From JAMLIA01 sp039810005 (lineage in GTDB: Bacteria; Chloroflexota; Chloroflexia; Thermomicrobiales; CFX8), in assembly GCA_039810005.1 (NCBI GenBank), contig JBDHWD010000002.1:1-64000 (forward strand): DNA of 64,000 nucleotides, given 5' to 3'. Position numbers and translations under genes: made by a program. How positions within the stretch are numbered: the stretch's first letter is position 1; each line of letters begins with the position of its first letter. The notes under the pieces are model-generated. The model did not search any database, was not told the origin of the DNA, and worked only from the letters and a program-made list of their open reading frames with translations. Below are positions 50,351 to 59,581 of this stretch, in pieces.

Positions 50351-51004
50351 ATGACCACGTGTTCTTCATCCCAGATCGATACGTGCGCTGACGGTGTGAT
50401 TTGCACACCGAACATCGACGGATCACAACGCGATCGGCTCGAGCAGCAGGCGCTCGAGCACATCGACGCGCTCTACCGAACCGCGTTGCGCATGACACGA
50501 AACGAAGCGGATGCTGAAGACCTCGTGCAGGAAACCTATTTGCGAGCGTTCCGCTCATTGCATCAGTTCACCGAAGGTACCAACTTGCGAGCCTGGCTGT
50601 TTCGCATTATGACGAACGCCTACATCAACGAGTACCGACGGCGACAGCGCCGCCCATCGAAGGCGTCGCTGGATGATCTGGAAGAGTTTTATCTCTACGA
50701 CCACCTGATCGAGTCCGGCGTCCAGCCGAGTGTCGAGCGGCCAGAAGACATCGTACTCAGCCAGTTGTCGGTCGACAGCGTTATCAACGCCATTGAGGAC
50801 CTGCCGGAAGAGTTTCGCCAGGTTGTCCTGCTGGCCGACGTTGAAGGCTTTAGCTATCGCGAGATCGCCTCAATCGTCGACATACCAATGGGAACCGTCA
50901 TGTCACGACTCTATCGCGCCCGACGCCGACTGCAGCGCACGCTGTATGACGCGGCAATCGAATTCGGAATCGTTGAGAAAGCGGCGTTCGATGGGAACGT
51001 GTAA
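50351..51004 (+). CDS. ECF-type RNA polymerase sigma factor (SigR-like)
   Basis: A 217-residue sigma-70 family protein. Region 2 is YRTALRMTRNEADAEDLVQE continuing to FRSLHQFTEGTNLRAWLF; region 4 is DLPEEFRQVVLLADVEGFSY then REIASIVDIPMGTVMSRLYR. The N-terminal ~30 residues include several Cys/Ser. It overlaps the anti-sigma gene by 14 bp, the usual pairing for redox-responsive SigR/RsrA systems. A TTG at 50336 is an alternative start; neither has a strong ribosome-binding site. Confidence 0.9.
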   Translation: MTTCSSSQIDTCADGVICTPNIDGSQRDRLEQQALEHIDALYRTALRMTRNEADAEDLVQETYLRAFRSLHQFTEGTNLRAWLFRIMTNAYINEYRRRQRRPSKASLDDLEEFYLYDHLIESGVQPSVERPEDIVLSQLSVDSVINAIEDLPEEFRQVVLLADVEGFSYREIASIVDIPMGTVMSRLYRARRRLQRTLYDAAIEFGIVEKAAFDGNV

Positions 51005-51218
51005 GCAAACAATCGAACACCTGTATCAATATCTGGATCGTGAGCTTTCGGCCGAAGAGCGCCTTGAGGTGCAGCACCACCTCGATCAGTGTCCACCCTG
51101 CCGCGATCACTTCCGGTTTGAGGAGAACGTGCTGAGCATTATCGGACAGCGCTGTCGACAGACGAGCGCCCCGACTGAGCTGCGTGACCGCGTACGGAAG
51201 ATGTGCCGAGAAGCCTAG
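50991..51218 (+). CDS. Zinc-binding anti-sigma factor (RsrA/ChrR type)
   Basis: A 75-residue protein. The ZAS motif H-x3-C-x2-C is present in QHHLDQCPPCRDHF (~35-48), with an N-terminal Cys4 and the helix QTIEHLYQYLDREL that normally packs against the sigma factor. In RsrA, oxidation of these cysteines releases the sigma factor. Start ATG 50991 overlaps the sigma gene by 14 bp in another frame, so it is translationally coupled. Redox sensing is inferred from the motif. Confidence 0.88.
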   Translation: MGTCKQTIEHLYQYLDRELSAEERLEVQHHLDQCPPCRDHFRFEENVLSIIGQRCRQTSAPTELRDRVRKMCREA

Positions 51219-51628
51219 GAATCGGTCGCCGGCGGCAGCGCGTCTTCTCTGAACCGCCCCAACTCGAATGAGATGCCGGGACAACGAATGTTGTGCAGAT
51301 CGATCTTGGCGTTGATCGCAGTCGCCAACGTCCGATAGTTGTCTCCGGCTCGCACCGACAGGGCGTGGCGGCTCCCATATTGCCGGATCAGATCACGCCA
51401 CTCGGCGATGGCCGCCAGCACGAGCGGCCGCTCGTGGTAGACCTGCTTTCGCAGCTCGAGCCATTCGGGCAAGAAGCCCGCATTGTGCAGGATGTGGTTG
51501 CCCATCCAGTCGTCGCCGGTGTAGTCATCATCCTGAGCGGAGAGACGCTTGCCGGAAGATCTGAGATTCTCGAACTCACCGCGTTCAATCGCTTCGCGAA
51601 TCTTCTCCTCGGCGATCCGCTCAAACAT
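51215..51628 (-). CDS. DUF1992 (DnaJ-like C28 domain) protein
   Basis: A 137-residue protein opening FERIAEEKIREAIERGEFEN, with SSGKRLS, the DUF1992 signature (usually GxGKPL), then MGNHILHNAGFLPEWLELRK and a helical C-terminus. Function is unknown; in eukaryotes the domain occurs in DNAJC28. The ATG at 51628 follows AAGGAA. Its stop overlaps the convergent anti-sigma stop by 4 bp. The longer minus-strand frame to 52306 is only an antisense shadow of nuoE. Confidence 0.85.
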   Translation of the reverse strand: MFERIAEEKIREAIERGEFENLRSSGKRLSAQDDDYTGDDWMGNHILHNAGFLPEWLELRKQVYHERPLVLAAIAEWRDLIRQYGSRHALSVRAGDNYRTLATAINAKIDLHNIRCPGISFELGRFREDALPPATDS

Positions 51629-51656
51629 CCCTTGTTCCTTCCAGAGTGCTTCGGTG

Positions 51657-51684
51657 TTGTGCGGCAAATTGGCAATGTTATACT
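51657..51684 (+). promoter_or_regulatory. nuoE promoter
   Basis: TTGTGC (51657-51662), 16 nt and extended -10 TGT-TATACT (51679-51684), ~80 nt before the TTG start of nuoE. Confidence 0.65.
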
Positions 51685-51769
51685 CGCCCCAGTGCGCGTG
51701 AAGCATCTCACGCGCCCATTGCAGCGACAACGTACGTCCAACGACACCCCAAAGCGGAAGGGCGCAGAC

Positions 51770-52309
51770 TTGGCTCAAGAGGTTCACGTCAGCGAGTCGG
51801 ATCTGGACGACATTCGCACGCTGCTTCGAGCGAAGTACCAACCACGAGATTTCGAAGAAGCGCAGGAGATGATTCTCGGTGCCTGCCAGGACGTACAGCA
51901 TCTCATTGGCTGGGTGTCGCCGGAAGCGGCTCGCGTTGTTGGCGATCATCTCGGCGTAACCGAGAATCGCATTTTCGGACTCCTGACGTTCTATGCTGAC
52001 TTCCGGACGCAACCGCCCGGCAATCACTTCATGCTGCTCTGCCATGGCACGGCCTGCTTCGTCGGCGGAAGCCAGAAGCTGATTGATGAGCTGCAGGATC
52101 GCTACGGCATCGGCGGTGACGAAACGACTGCGGACGGTGAATTGACGGTGCAGATCGTCAATGGGTGCCTCGGCGTATGCGAGCTGGCACCGGCCGTGCA
52201 GGTCGATCATCACGAGTATTTTGGTCACCTCGATGTCGACAGTTTCAACGAGGCAATCGCCGAGATCATTCGGCGAGGCCCAGCTGGGGGTCATCATGAA
52301 GCTCACTAG
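51770..52309 (+). CDS. nuoE: NuoE-type 2Fe-2S diaphorase subunit
   Basis: A 179-residue thioredoxin-like ferredoxin subunit. The four cluster cysteines are in LLCHGTACFVGG and NGCLGVCELAPA, as in NuoE/HoxE/FdsG. It pairs with the NuoF-type flavoprotein encoded next (14-bp overlap) to take electrons from or to NAD(P)H. TTG start at 51770 with GGAAGG ~8 nt upstream; earlier in-frame sequence belongs to the leader. No other complex I gene is near. Confidence 0.9.
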   Translation: MAQEVHVSESDLDDIRTLLRAKYQPRDFEEAQEMILGACQDVQHLIGWVSPEAARVVGDHLGVTENRIFGLLTFYADFRTQPPGNHFMLLCHGTACFVGGSQKLIDELQDRYGIGGDETTADGELTVQIVNGCLGVCELAPAVQVDHHEYFGHLDVDSFNEAIAEIIRRGPAGGHHEAH

Positions 52310-54023
52310 TCGGCAAGGATTCGAGCAATACGCGGAGAAGCTCGCGGCTGATTGGGCGAAGCTTCACGACGGCAGCCAGTGGGTTGTCCGGGTGCCAATT
52401 GGCGAGTGGTCGAAATCCAAGGGCGCAATGGCGACCTTCGATCATTTGCGTCTGCTGCTGGAGGAATCTGGCCTGCCGTACACGCTCAAGCGCGTTGGTT
52501 CCGGCGGCTGGAACTGGGCTGACCCATCGGTGGTCATTGAGGGCCCGAACCATCCCTCGATTCTTTACGCCGAGGTCACTGCCGACCGCGTTCCCGCGCT
52601 AATTGATTCGCTCAAGGCGGGCAAGCCGAACGAGTCGCTGGCTGTCGGAACGTTCGGATCTGATCCAGTAGGCTCAATCCGGCCACTGTCCGAGCATCCC
52701 TTCTTCTCCGGCCAGAAGCGTCTGTTGACGGCCGAGTGGGGTGTGATCGATCCTGAGTCGATCGAGGACTACATTGCACGCGGTGGCTACTCGGCGCTGA
52801 AGAAGGCGCTCTTTGAGATGACCCCTGAAGAGGTCATCGAAGAGATGAAGACCGCCGAGGTCCGTGGCCGCGGTGGAGCAGGCTTCCCGGCCGGCATCAA
52901 GTGGGAGAGTGCTCGACGGTCACGCGGCGAGCCGAAGTTTGTCGCCGTCAACTCTCACGAAGGTGAGCCGAACGTCTACAAGGACCGCCAACTCATCGAG
53001 AGCAACCCGCACCTGGTTCTCGAAGGTATTCTCATTGCCTGCTACGCCGTTGGCTCGAACCGCGGCTACAACTACGTCGGTGGCGAGCACGTCCTCGCGC
53101 TTGAGCGCTTCCGCAAGGCGGTCGAACAGGCCGAAGAGTGGGGCTTGATTGGCGACAACGTCCTCGGATCCGGCTTTGATGTCGAAGTTCGCCCTCGTGC
53201 CGGCGGTGGTGCATACATCTGCGGCGAAGGCTCCGCGTTGATGTACTCGGTGATGGGCGAGCGCGGCCAGCCGCGCACCAAGCCACCGAGAAGCGTTGAC
53301 GAGGGCCTCTGGCGCCGGCCGACCATGCTCAACAACACCGAATCGATTGCCAACACCGCGCTCGTGATCAACAACGGCGGCGAGTGGTACGCAAGCATGG
53401 GCACTGAGAAGAGCAAGGGCACCAAGCTCTTCACCTTCCAGGGCCCGCTGAAGCGCCTCGGTGTCGTCGAAATGGAAATGGGCGTCAACCTCAAGCACCT
53501 CATCTTCGATGTCTATGGCGGCATGAAGGATGGCTACACCTTCAAGGGCGTTCAAACCGGCGGCGTGTCGGCCGGCCCGCTCCGTGAGGACCAGCTCGAT
53601 CATCCGGTCGACTTCGACTCGCTCACACCGCTCGGCGCAATGCTCGGTTCGGGTGGCTTCGTCGTCTTTGATCAGAGCGTCTGCTCAGTGGCCTTTGCGC
53701 GCTACCTGATGGCATTCAATCGTTACGAGTCGTGCAGCAAGTGCACGCCGTGCCGACTGGGGAACCCTGCGCTAACTGAGATCATCGACCGCATTCGGAA
53801 CGGCAATGGTCGCGAGGCGGACCTCAGGCTCATCGAGCACACAAGCAAGCACGTCATCGAGCTGTCGCTCTGCGGTCTCGGTCAGGTCGCGCCGATGCCG
53901 GTTCTCGGCATGATGCGCGCCTTCCCGGATGAATGGCGGCAGCACATCGTGGACGGCGTCTGCACAGCAGGGGACTGCCCGATGCACGTGCGCCAGCTTG
54001 TGGCGACAGCGGCCGACGACTAG
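52296..54023 (+). CDS. nuoF: NuoF-type NADH-binding FMN/4Fe-4S subunit
   Basis: A 575-residue flavoprotein. The first ~110 residues form a thioredoxin/ferredoxin-like domain lacking cluster cysteines. FMN/NADH motifs are RGRGGAGFPAGIKW (~191-204) and NSHEGEPNVYKDR, with GGGAYICGEGSAL. The 4Fe-4S ligands are CSKCTPCRLGN plus the later SLCGLGQ cysteine. The N-terminal extension is like HndC/HydB or FdsB subunits rather than plain NuoF. ATG at 52296 follows a GGGGG run. No nuoG, hydrogenase or formate dehydrogenase gene follows. Confidence 0.9.
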   Translation: MKLTSRQGFEQYAEKLAADWAKLHDGSQWVVRVPIGEWSKSKGAMATFDHLRLLLEESGLPYTLKRVGSGGWNWADPSVVIEGPNHPSILYAEVTADRVPALIDSLKAGKPNESLAVGTFGSDPVGSIRPLSEHPFFSGQKRLLTAEWGVIDPESIEDYIARGGYSALKKALFEMTPEEVIEEMKTAEVRGRGGAGFPAGIKWESARRSRGEPKFVAVNSHEGEPNVYKDRQLIESNPHLVLEGILIACYAVGSNRGYNYVGGEHVLALERFRKAVEQAEEWGLIGDNVLGSGFDVEVRPRAGGGAYICGEGSALMYSVMGERGQPRTKPPRSVDEGLWRRPTMLNNTESIANTALVINNGGEWYASMGTEKSKGTKLFTFQGPLKRLGVVEMEMGVNLKHLIFDVYGGMKDGYTFKGVQTGGVSAGPLREDQLDHPVDFDSLTPLGAMLGSGGFVVFDQSVCSVAFARYLMAFNRYESCSKCTPCRLGNPALTEIIDRIRNGNGREADLRLIEHTSKHVIELSLCGLGQVAPMPVLGMMRAFPDEWRQHIVDGVCTAGDCPMHVRQLVATAADD

Positions 54024-54979
54024 CGGCGCTTTCGCTCCAGACTGCCAAGAATGACACCGGCGGCGATCGCAAGACCGCCGCCGATCTGTATCCAGGACAG
54101 GCGTTCTCCCAGAACTATGTAGGCGAGTATCACCGCAATCGCCGGCTCTGCTGTTGCAATCAGGCTTGCGCGGCTCGGCCCGAGATGTGAAAGCCCCCAG
54201 GTGTAGAGCATCATCGGCGCGACCGTCGTGCCGATCCCATTCACGACTGCGATCACCGCGATACTCGACAGCGATGGCAGATCGGCGCCATCAACGAGCA
54301 GCTTGACCGGCCAGAGCGCGACTGCGCCGATGGCGATCGTCAGCGTCACGACGGCGAGCGATGACATGTGGTCGAGCGCCAGTCGCGCGAGCAGGCTGTA
54401 CGACGCGTACGTCAGGGCTGAGAGCAGCCCGAGAACGATCCCGAGCCAGGTCGTGCTGCCGCCCGTGCTGCCGGCAACGCCAACGACGCCCGCAAACGCA
54501 AGCGCCAGTGCCAGACGATGCGAGTTCGGCACCGGCATGCGGTAAACAAGCCAGGACATGATCGCGACAATGGCTGGAGCGACGTACAGCAACACTGTTG
54601 CGACTGCGACACCGGCCTCGCGGTAGGCATAGATGAGCATGACATAAAACGTGGCCGTGCTGACGAGGCCCATCGTGATGACGGCCAGTGCAATCCTTGG
54701 ATGTCGTAAGGCGGCGAGGTCGTTGGCAAGGGCTGCGTTTCGCGAGAAGGCAATGAGAAGAACCAGCGCTGCCGCCGATGCGCGCAGTGTCACCAGTGTC
54801 ACCGGCTCGACGCGAATGTGACGCCCGATCAGCTCGTAGGTAATGCCGAGCGCGCCCCAGCATGCTGCTGCCGCGACAACGGCCGCGACTGCGAGCAGGG
54901 TGGGGCGCGCTCGGCTCGCGTCAGGTGAGGTCGATTGTCTGGCCAATGCCCTGCGCCGCAGCAGCTTCCAGCGCGGCAC
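54020..54979 (-). CDS. EamA/DMT-family transporter
   Basis: A 319-residue membrane protein with ten hydrophobic spans arranged as two EamA repeats (AACWGALGITYELIG in the first; SALTYASYSLLARLA and PMMLYTWGLSHLGP in the second). DMT members export amino acids, metabolites or drugs; the substrate is unknown. The GTG start overlaps the upstream OCD gene by 59 bp; TTG at 54946, after AGGG, is an alternative. Its stop overlaps the convergent nuoF stop by 4 bp. Pairing with an amino-acid enzyme hints at amino-acid export. Confidence 0.85.
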   Translation of the reverse strand: MPRWKLLRRRALARQSTSPDASRARPTLLAVAAVVAAAACWGALGITYELIGRHIRVEPVTLVTLRASAAALVLLIAFSRNAALANDLAALRHPRIALAVITMGLVSTATFYVMLIYAYREAGVAVATVLLYVAPAIVAIMSWLVYRMPVPNSHRLALALAFAGVVGVAGSTGGSTTWLGIVLGLLSALTYASYSLLARLALDHMSSLAVVTLTIAIGAVALWPVKLLVDGADLPSLSSIAVIAVVNGIGTTVAPMMLYTWGLSHLGPSRASLIATAEPAIAVILAYIVLGERLSWIQIGGGLAIAAGVILGSLERKRR

Positions 54980-55922
54980 CGCATACGATCATGTCCTGAA
55001 TCGCGTTGCCGACCGATTTGAAGAACGTGATCTGATCGTCAGACTCGCGCCCGGCGATCTCTCCAGCAGCGACCTGTCCGAACTCAATATGTATGGCCTC
55101 ACGCTGTATCGCGCCGCGGTCGATCGACTGGATAAGATCACCGGCCTCGTGCAGCGCCGCCTCGACTGCATCCACGACCACGCGCGCGCGGGCGACCGTC
55201 GCATCGGGAATCTCCTGCATCTCGGGCGTGTACGCGCCGATGCCGTTGATGTGCGTTCCGGGCGATAGCCATTCGTCCTCAAAGACCGGACTCGTCGCGG
55301 TCGTCGCGGTGCAGATGACATCTGCTCCCGAGACTGCGTCGCGAGCATTGTCAACAACGACAACCCTTGGCATGCCTTCAGGAATCCAGACGGCGAGCCG
55401 TTCGGCAAATGATTCCCGAGATGCAGCAAACAGATCGTAGACGCGGATCTCGGTGATGTCCCGGACGCTGCATACCGCTGCGGCTTGCGTGATGCCTTGT
55501 GCCCCCGCGCCGATGACCGCCAGCGTCGTGGCATTCGGTCTGGCCATGAGATCGGTCGCAGCACCCGAAACGGCGCCAGTTCGCAGGGCGGTGACGGCAG
55601 CGCCTTCGAGCAGACCAATCGGCACGCCGGTTTCGGGGTCAACAACGACGACAATTGCGTTGATGGTGGGCAGGCCGCGTTCGCGATTCCCGGCGAACAC
55701 TGAGACGACCTTGAGCCCGGTCGCCGCCGGCGCACCTGGTCCAGCTGGAACGTATGCCGGCATGAACAGCACAACTCCGCTACCGTCAGGCATATTTACC
55801 GGCGTCCGCAGAGGGCTGATCGTTTCACCGCGACTGTAGGCGGCAAAGACCTGCTTCATCTGCTCAACTGCGTCTCGTATCGGAACAAGCCGCCTGATTT
55901 CATCTGCCGTCAACGCTCGCAC
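54921..55922 (-). CDS. Ornithine cyclodeaminase/mu-crystallin family protein
   Basis: A 333-residue NAD(P)-binding enzyme. N-terminal RALTADEIRRLVPIRDAVEQ is typical; the Rossmann motif is LAVIGAGAQGITQA (~138-151), and the late GTHINGIGAYTPEMQEI is the substrate-side signature. Members include ornithine cyclodeaminase, alanine dehydrogenase and ketimine reductases; which reaction occurs here cannot be told. The GTG at 55922 is chosen for AAGGGA 7 nt upstream and a normal family length; the frame could extend to 56039. Confidence 0.87.
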   Translation of the reverse strand: MRALTADEIRRLVPIRDAVEQMKQVFAAYSRGETISPLRTPVNMPDGSGVVLFMPAYVPAGPGAPAATGLKVVSVFAGNRERGLPTINAIVVVVDPETGVPIGLLEGAAVTALRTGAVSGAATDLMARPNATTLAVIGAGAQGITQAAAVCSVRDITEIRVYDLFAASRESFAERLAVWIPEGMPRVVVVDNARDAVSGADVICTATTATSPVFEDEWLSPGTHINGIGAYTPEMQEIPDATVARARVVVDAVEAALHEAGDLIQSIDRGAIQREAIHIEFGQVAAGEIAGRESDDQITFFKSVGNAIQDMIVCGAALEAAAAQGIGQTIDLT

Positions 55923-56020
55923 GATCAATCCCTTCCGCCGCTTCATCATCTCCTGGTAGCGGCAGTCTAGCATGCCCGGCTGAGCAAGGTGGCTGGGCAT
56001 ATGACGTATCCTTGAGAGCA

Positions 56021-58243
56021 ATGGCGACGCAACGACCAACCACCAGATCGCAGGGACAGCACCCTGCCAATTCCCGATCCGGACGCTTCGGCGATCCAGT
56101 CATGTCCACACTTCAGACCGTCTGGGGCTACGACGAGTTCCGGCCGCTGCAGGAGGACATTGTTCGGACGATCCTCGACGGCCGCGACGCGTTCGTGCTG
56201 CTTCCGACCGGCGGCGGTAAATCCCTCTGCTATCAGCTCCCAGCGCTTCTACTTGACGGCCTGACCATCGTCATCTCGCCACTGATTGCGCTGATGAAGG
56301 ACCAGGTCGATGCGCTGACCGAACTGAACGTACCGGCGACGTATATCAATAGCTCGCTCACCTCAACCGAGATACGCGATCGCATGCGGCAGATCACGAC
56401 CGGCGAGGTCAAGCTGCTCTATGTTGCACCCGAACGCTTCTCAACTCCCGGATTCACCCAGCGTCTGCAACAACGCGGCGTGTCGCTCGTGGCGATTGAT
56501 GAGGCGCATTGCGTTTCGGAGTGGGGCCACGACTTCCGGCCGGAATATCGCGACCTGCTTCGACTGCGCGACGCCTTTCCGGAAGCGGTCTTTGCGGCAT
56601 TTACCGCGACCGCGACGCGGCAGGTGCAGGACGACATCCGGCAGCAGCTCGGGCTGGCGCGAGCCGAGCAGTTCCAGGGCAGCTTCAACCGACCAAACCT
56701 GTATTACGAAGTGCGGCCGAAGCGAAAGACCTACGAGCAGATCCTGGCCTATATCCGCAACAAGCCTGACGCCAGCGGCATCATCTACTGCCTGTCCCGT
56801 GCTGGCGTCGAATCGACAGCCGAGCGGCTGCAACGCGATGGCATTTCCGCCGCTGCCTACCACGGCGGCATGGATGCCGAGCAACGGCGGACGGCGCAAG
56901 AAGCATTCGTGCGTGACGATGTGCAGGTCGTCGTGGCGACGATCGCGTTTGGCATGGGGATCGACAAGCCGGACGTCCGATTCGTCATCCATCAGGATCT
57001 GCCTCGCAACCTGGAGAGCTACTATCAGGAGAGCGGCCGCGCCGGTCGCGATGGTGAGCCGAGCGACTGCATCCTGTTCTATAGCTACGGAGACGTCACC
57101 CGGCAGATGGTGTTCGTTGACGAGAAGCCAACACCGCGTTTGCGCGAGATCGCCCTCAGCCAACTGAAGCAGATGTCCGGCTGGGCCGAGAGCGCGTCCT
57201 GTCGACGCGCCGCGCTGCTGGAGTACTTTGAGGAGTCGTTTGACGGTCAGGACCCGCCATGCTGCGACATCTGCGGCGACCCGCCCGAAGTCGAAGACAT
57301 GACCATTCCGGCACAGATGCTGATGTCCTGCGTGAAGCGCACCGGCGAGCGCTTCGGTCTTGCCTATGTGATTGATGTTCTGCGCGGTTCGCGAGATCAG
57401 CGGATACTTCGCTCCGGCCACGAGCGTCTGTCGACCTGGGGCATCGGCAAAGACCGTTCCAAGTCTGACTGGCAGTTCCTCGGGCGCGCACTCATTCGTG
57501 ATGGCTATCTCTACCAGGACGCTGGAAACTACAACATCGTCTCGATCACGCCACGCGGCGCAGAAGTCCTCTTCCGCGGCGAACGCGTCAGTTACGCGAT
57601 GCCGCCGAAAGCCCAGTCCGCCGTGGCCGACGTTGTCGATGTCGCCTACCCGCAGCTCTTTGAGCGGTTGCGCCGGCTACGGAAGCAGATCGCCGATGAG
57701 CGCGGCGTTCCGCCCTACGTCGTCTTCCCGGATTCAACGCTCCGGCACATGGCATCGCGACTTCCGACGACACCGGACGCGCTGCTACGCATCGTTGGAG
57801 TTGGCGAGCGCAAAGCTCGCGCCTACGGCCCCGCATTTCTGGGAGCCATCTCAGACTTCGTCGGCTCGACCGGCGCAACGCCGCAACAAGCGCCAGAACG
57901 GCAAGTGTCTGCTGCTCGGCGGTCGACACTGACCGGTACCGCCAAGTCATCGTTGACGCTGTTCAATCAGGGCATGTCGATCGAGGATGTCGCATCTGAG
58001 CGCGGGCTTGCAGCCACGACAATCGAAGCCCACCTCGTCGAAGCGATTGAAAGTGGTGCCGAGGTTGACATTGGCCACGTTGTCACTCCGGAGATGATTG
58101 CTCAGGTTGACACCGCCATCCGCAAGGTCGGCGACGAGCTGCTACGCCCGATCATGGATGAAGTTGGCGACGAGTCCGGCTACACCTGGGGCCAACTGCG
58201 CCTTATCCGCGCCTGGCTGCGGCAGCGTAGCGCTCAGGAGTAA
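56021..58243 (+). CDS. recQ: ATP-dependent DNA helicase RecQ
   Basis: A 740-residue 3'-5' helicase. Walker A LLPTGGGKSLCYQ (~59-71), DEAHCVSEWGHDFRPEY (~160-176), zinc cysteines (SASCRRAALLEYF ... PPCCDICGD), a winged-helix RQC domain, an HRDC domain (ADERGVPPYVVFPDSTL) and a C-terminal HTH_40-like segment (LTLFNQGMSIEDVASERGL) appear in order. The start is ambiguous: ATG 56021 is almost at the expected transcript start after TATCCT (near-leaderless), and ATG 56102 is also possible. Confidence 0.93.
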   Translation: MATQRPTTRSQGQHPANSRSGRFGDPVMSTLQTVWGYDEFRPLQEDIVRTILDGRDAFVLLPTGGGKSLCYQLPALLLDGLTIVISPLIALMKDQVDALTELNVPATYINSSLTSTEIRDRMRQITTGEVKLLYVAPERFSTPGFTQRLQQRGVSLVAIDEAHCVSEWGHDFRPEYRDLLRLRDAFPEAVFAAFTATATRQVQDDIRQQLGLARAEQFQGSFNRPNLYYEVRPKRKTYEQILAYIRNKPDASGIIYCLSRAGVESTAERLQRDGISAAAYHGGMDAEQRRTAQEAFVRDDVQVVVATIAFGMGIDKPDVRFVIHQDLPRNLESYYQESGRAGRDGEPSDCILFYSYGDVTRQMVFVDEKPTPRLREIALSQLKQMSGWAESASCRRAALLEYFEESFDGQDPPCCDICGDPPEVEDMTIPAQMLMSCVKRTGERFGLAYVIDVLRGSRDQRILRSGHERLSTWGIGKDRSKSDWQFLGRALIRDGYLYQDAGNYNIVSITPRGAEVLFRGERVSYAMPPKAQSAVADVVDVAYPQLFERLRRLRKQIADERGVPPYVVFPDSTLRHMASRLPTTPDALLRIVGVGERKARAYGPAFLGAISDFVGSTGATPQQAPERQVSAARRSTLTGTAKSSLTLFNQGMSIEDVASERGLAATTIEAHLVEAIESGAEVDIGHVVTPEMIAQVDTAIRKVGDELLRPIMDEVGDESGYTWGQLRLIRAWLRQRSAQE

Positions 58244-58307
58244 TACAAGGAACGCGCACGATTGCTGGGTCGCACGCGCAAATCGCTATTGCTCTGTAAT
58301 GCGGAGG

Positions 58308-58379
58308 CTCCCCGACTTGGACTCGAACCAAGAACCTTACGGTTAACAGCCGTCTGCTCTACCATTGAGCTATCGGGGA
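58308..58379 (-). tRNA. tRNA-Asn(GUU)
   Basis: Acceptor TCCCCGA/TCGGGGA, anticodon loop CTGTTAA with GTT, T loop TTCGAGT. 72 nt, CCA not encoded. It lies antisense in the 290-nt gap between recQ and the ROK gene. Confidence 0.95.
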
Positions 58380-58532
58380 ATATCGGCCCTGCTGAGCCGT
58401 GGAAATGCTAACACGCAGCCGATGTTGCTGCAACCGGTTTCACTGATTGTGAACTCCTGTACAATGCGGGTATCGCCGTTGATCATGCCTGAGCAGGCAG
58501 GTGGGGAACGGTCGATCCCTGGAGGTAACAAC

Positions 58533-59513
58533 ATGCCGCAGTCTCGTGGCCCAAGCCACGCTGACGACCGACTGCCTGTCATCGGTGTTGAGATTGGCGG
58601 GCGCGGCCTGCGCGTCGTCCTTGCTGATGCGAGCGACGATATTCGCGATACCGAGCGCGCGATCGACTCTGCCATGACCGCGCACGCGACGGTCGATACC
58701 GCCTGCACGCTGATCGACCAGATCCTGTCACGCCGCAACCTGAGTTACGCCGACATTTCAGGCATCGGCATCGCGTTTGGTGGGCCGGTCGATGTCCGTC
58801 GCGGCATCACGCTCCGGTCGCATCGCATCGAGGGCTTCGAGCAGTTCCCCCTGGTCGGCGTTATGGAAGAGCATTTCGGCGTTCCGGTCGTGCTGGAGAA
58901 CGATGCCCGCGCCGCCGCATTCGGCGAATACACCCACGGTGCGGGACGCGGCGCGCGCGACATGGTCTACGTGCACCTGGGACGCGGCGTCGGTGGCGCA
59001 GTCATCATTCGCGGCACCCTCCTGCACGGCTCGGCGATGACCGCCGGGGAGATCGGCCACATGGTCGTCACGACCGATGGCCCGCGCTGCTCCTGCGGCA
59101 AGCCTGGCCATCTTGAAGCCTATGCTTCTGAGCCGGCGATCATCTCCCGCATGACCTCGCGGGTGAATCAGGCCGGTCCTGAGGAACGCGCGACCTGGTT
59201 GTCGAGCCCCGGCGTGACGCTCCAGCGTGTCTTCGAGCGCTATGGCGACGACGAGATTGCTCGCGACGTTATCGACGAGACGATTCAGGTCATCGGCCTT
59301 GCCGGAGCCAATCTGGTCACGGCGCTGAACCCGGATGCCTTCGTCATCGGTGGCTATGTGGCGCTCGCCGGACCGCGCCTGACGGCTGGAATCCGAGCGA
59401 AGATCCGACAGTACGCCGTTGACCCAGCCGCGCAGCGCGTCCTTGTCGCGCCGAGCCAGCTCGGGACGGATGCCGGGGTGATCGGCGCGGTCGTCCTCGC
59501 CCACCAGGACTGA
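58533..59513 (+). CDS. ROK-family sugar kinase/glucokinase-like protein
   Basis: A 326-residue ASKHA-fold protein. IGVEIGGRGLRVVLAD is the phosphate-1 loop (with GG in place of the common GTK), followed by GIAFGGPVDVRRGI, VLENDARAAAFGEY and the ROK zinc motif GPRCSCGKPGHLEAYAS, where the third Cys of CxCGxxGC is His. There is no N-terminal HTH, so it is a kinase type rather than an NagC/XylR repressor. Substrate (glucose or an amino sugar) is unknown. ATG follows GGAGG by 8 nt. Confidence 0.87.
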   Translation: MPQSRGPSHADDRLPVIGVEIGGRGLRVVLADASDDIRDTERAIDSAMTAHATVDTACTLIDQILSRRNLSYADISGIGIAFGGPVDVRRGITLRSHRIEGFEQFPLVGVMEEHFGVPVVLENDARAAAFGEYTHGAGRGARDMVYVHLGRGVGGAVIIRGTLLHGSAMTAGEIGHMVVTTDGPRCSCGKPGHLEAYASEPAIISRMTSRVNQAGPEERATWLSSPGVTLQRVFERYGDDEIARDVIDETIQVIGLAGANLVTALNPDAFVIGGYVALAGPRLTAGIRAKIRQYAVDPAAQRVLVAPSQLGTDAGVIGAVVLAHQD

Positions 59514-59581
59514 CGGTCGCGTTACGTCGCGCTGGTGTAGAATTACCGGCTGCAATACGCGCAAGAACTCGTGGGGGTGAC

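Noticed and set aside
51629..52306. Upstream extension of the DUF1992 frame to 363 residues
   Set aside because: The added part is antisense to nuoE, and the ATG at 51628 has a ribosome-binding site and matches the DUF1992 N-terminus.
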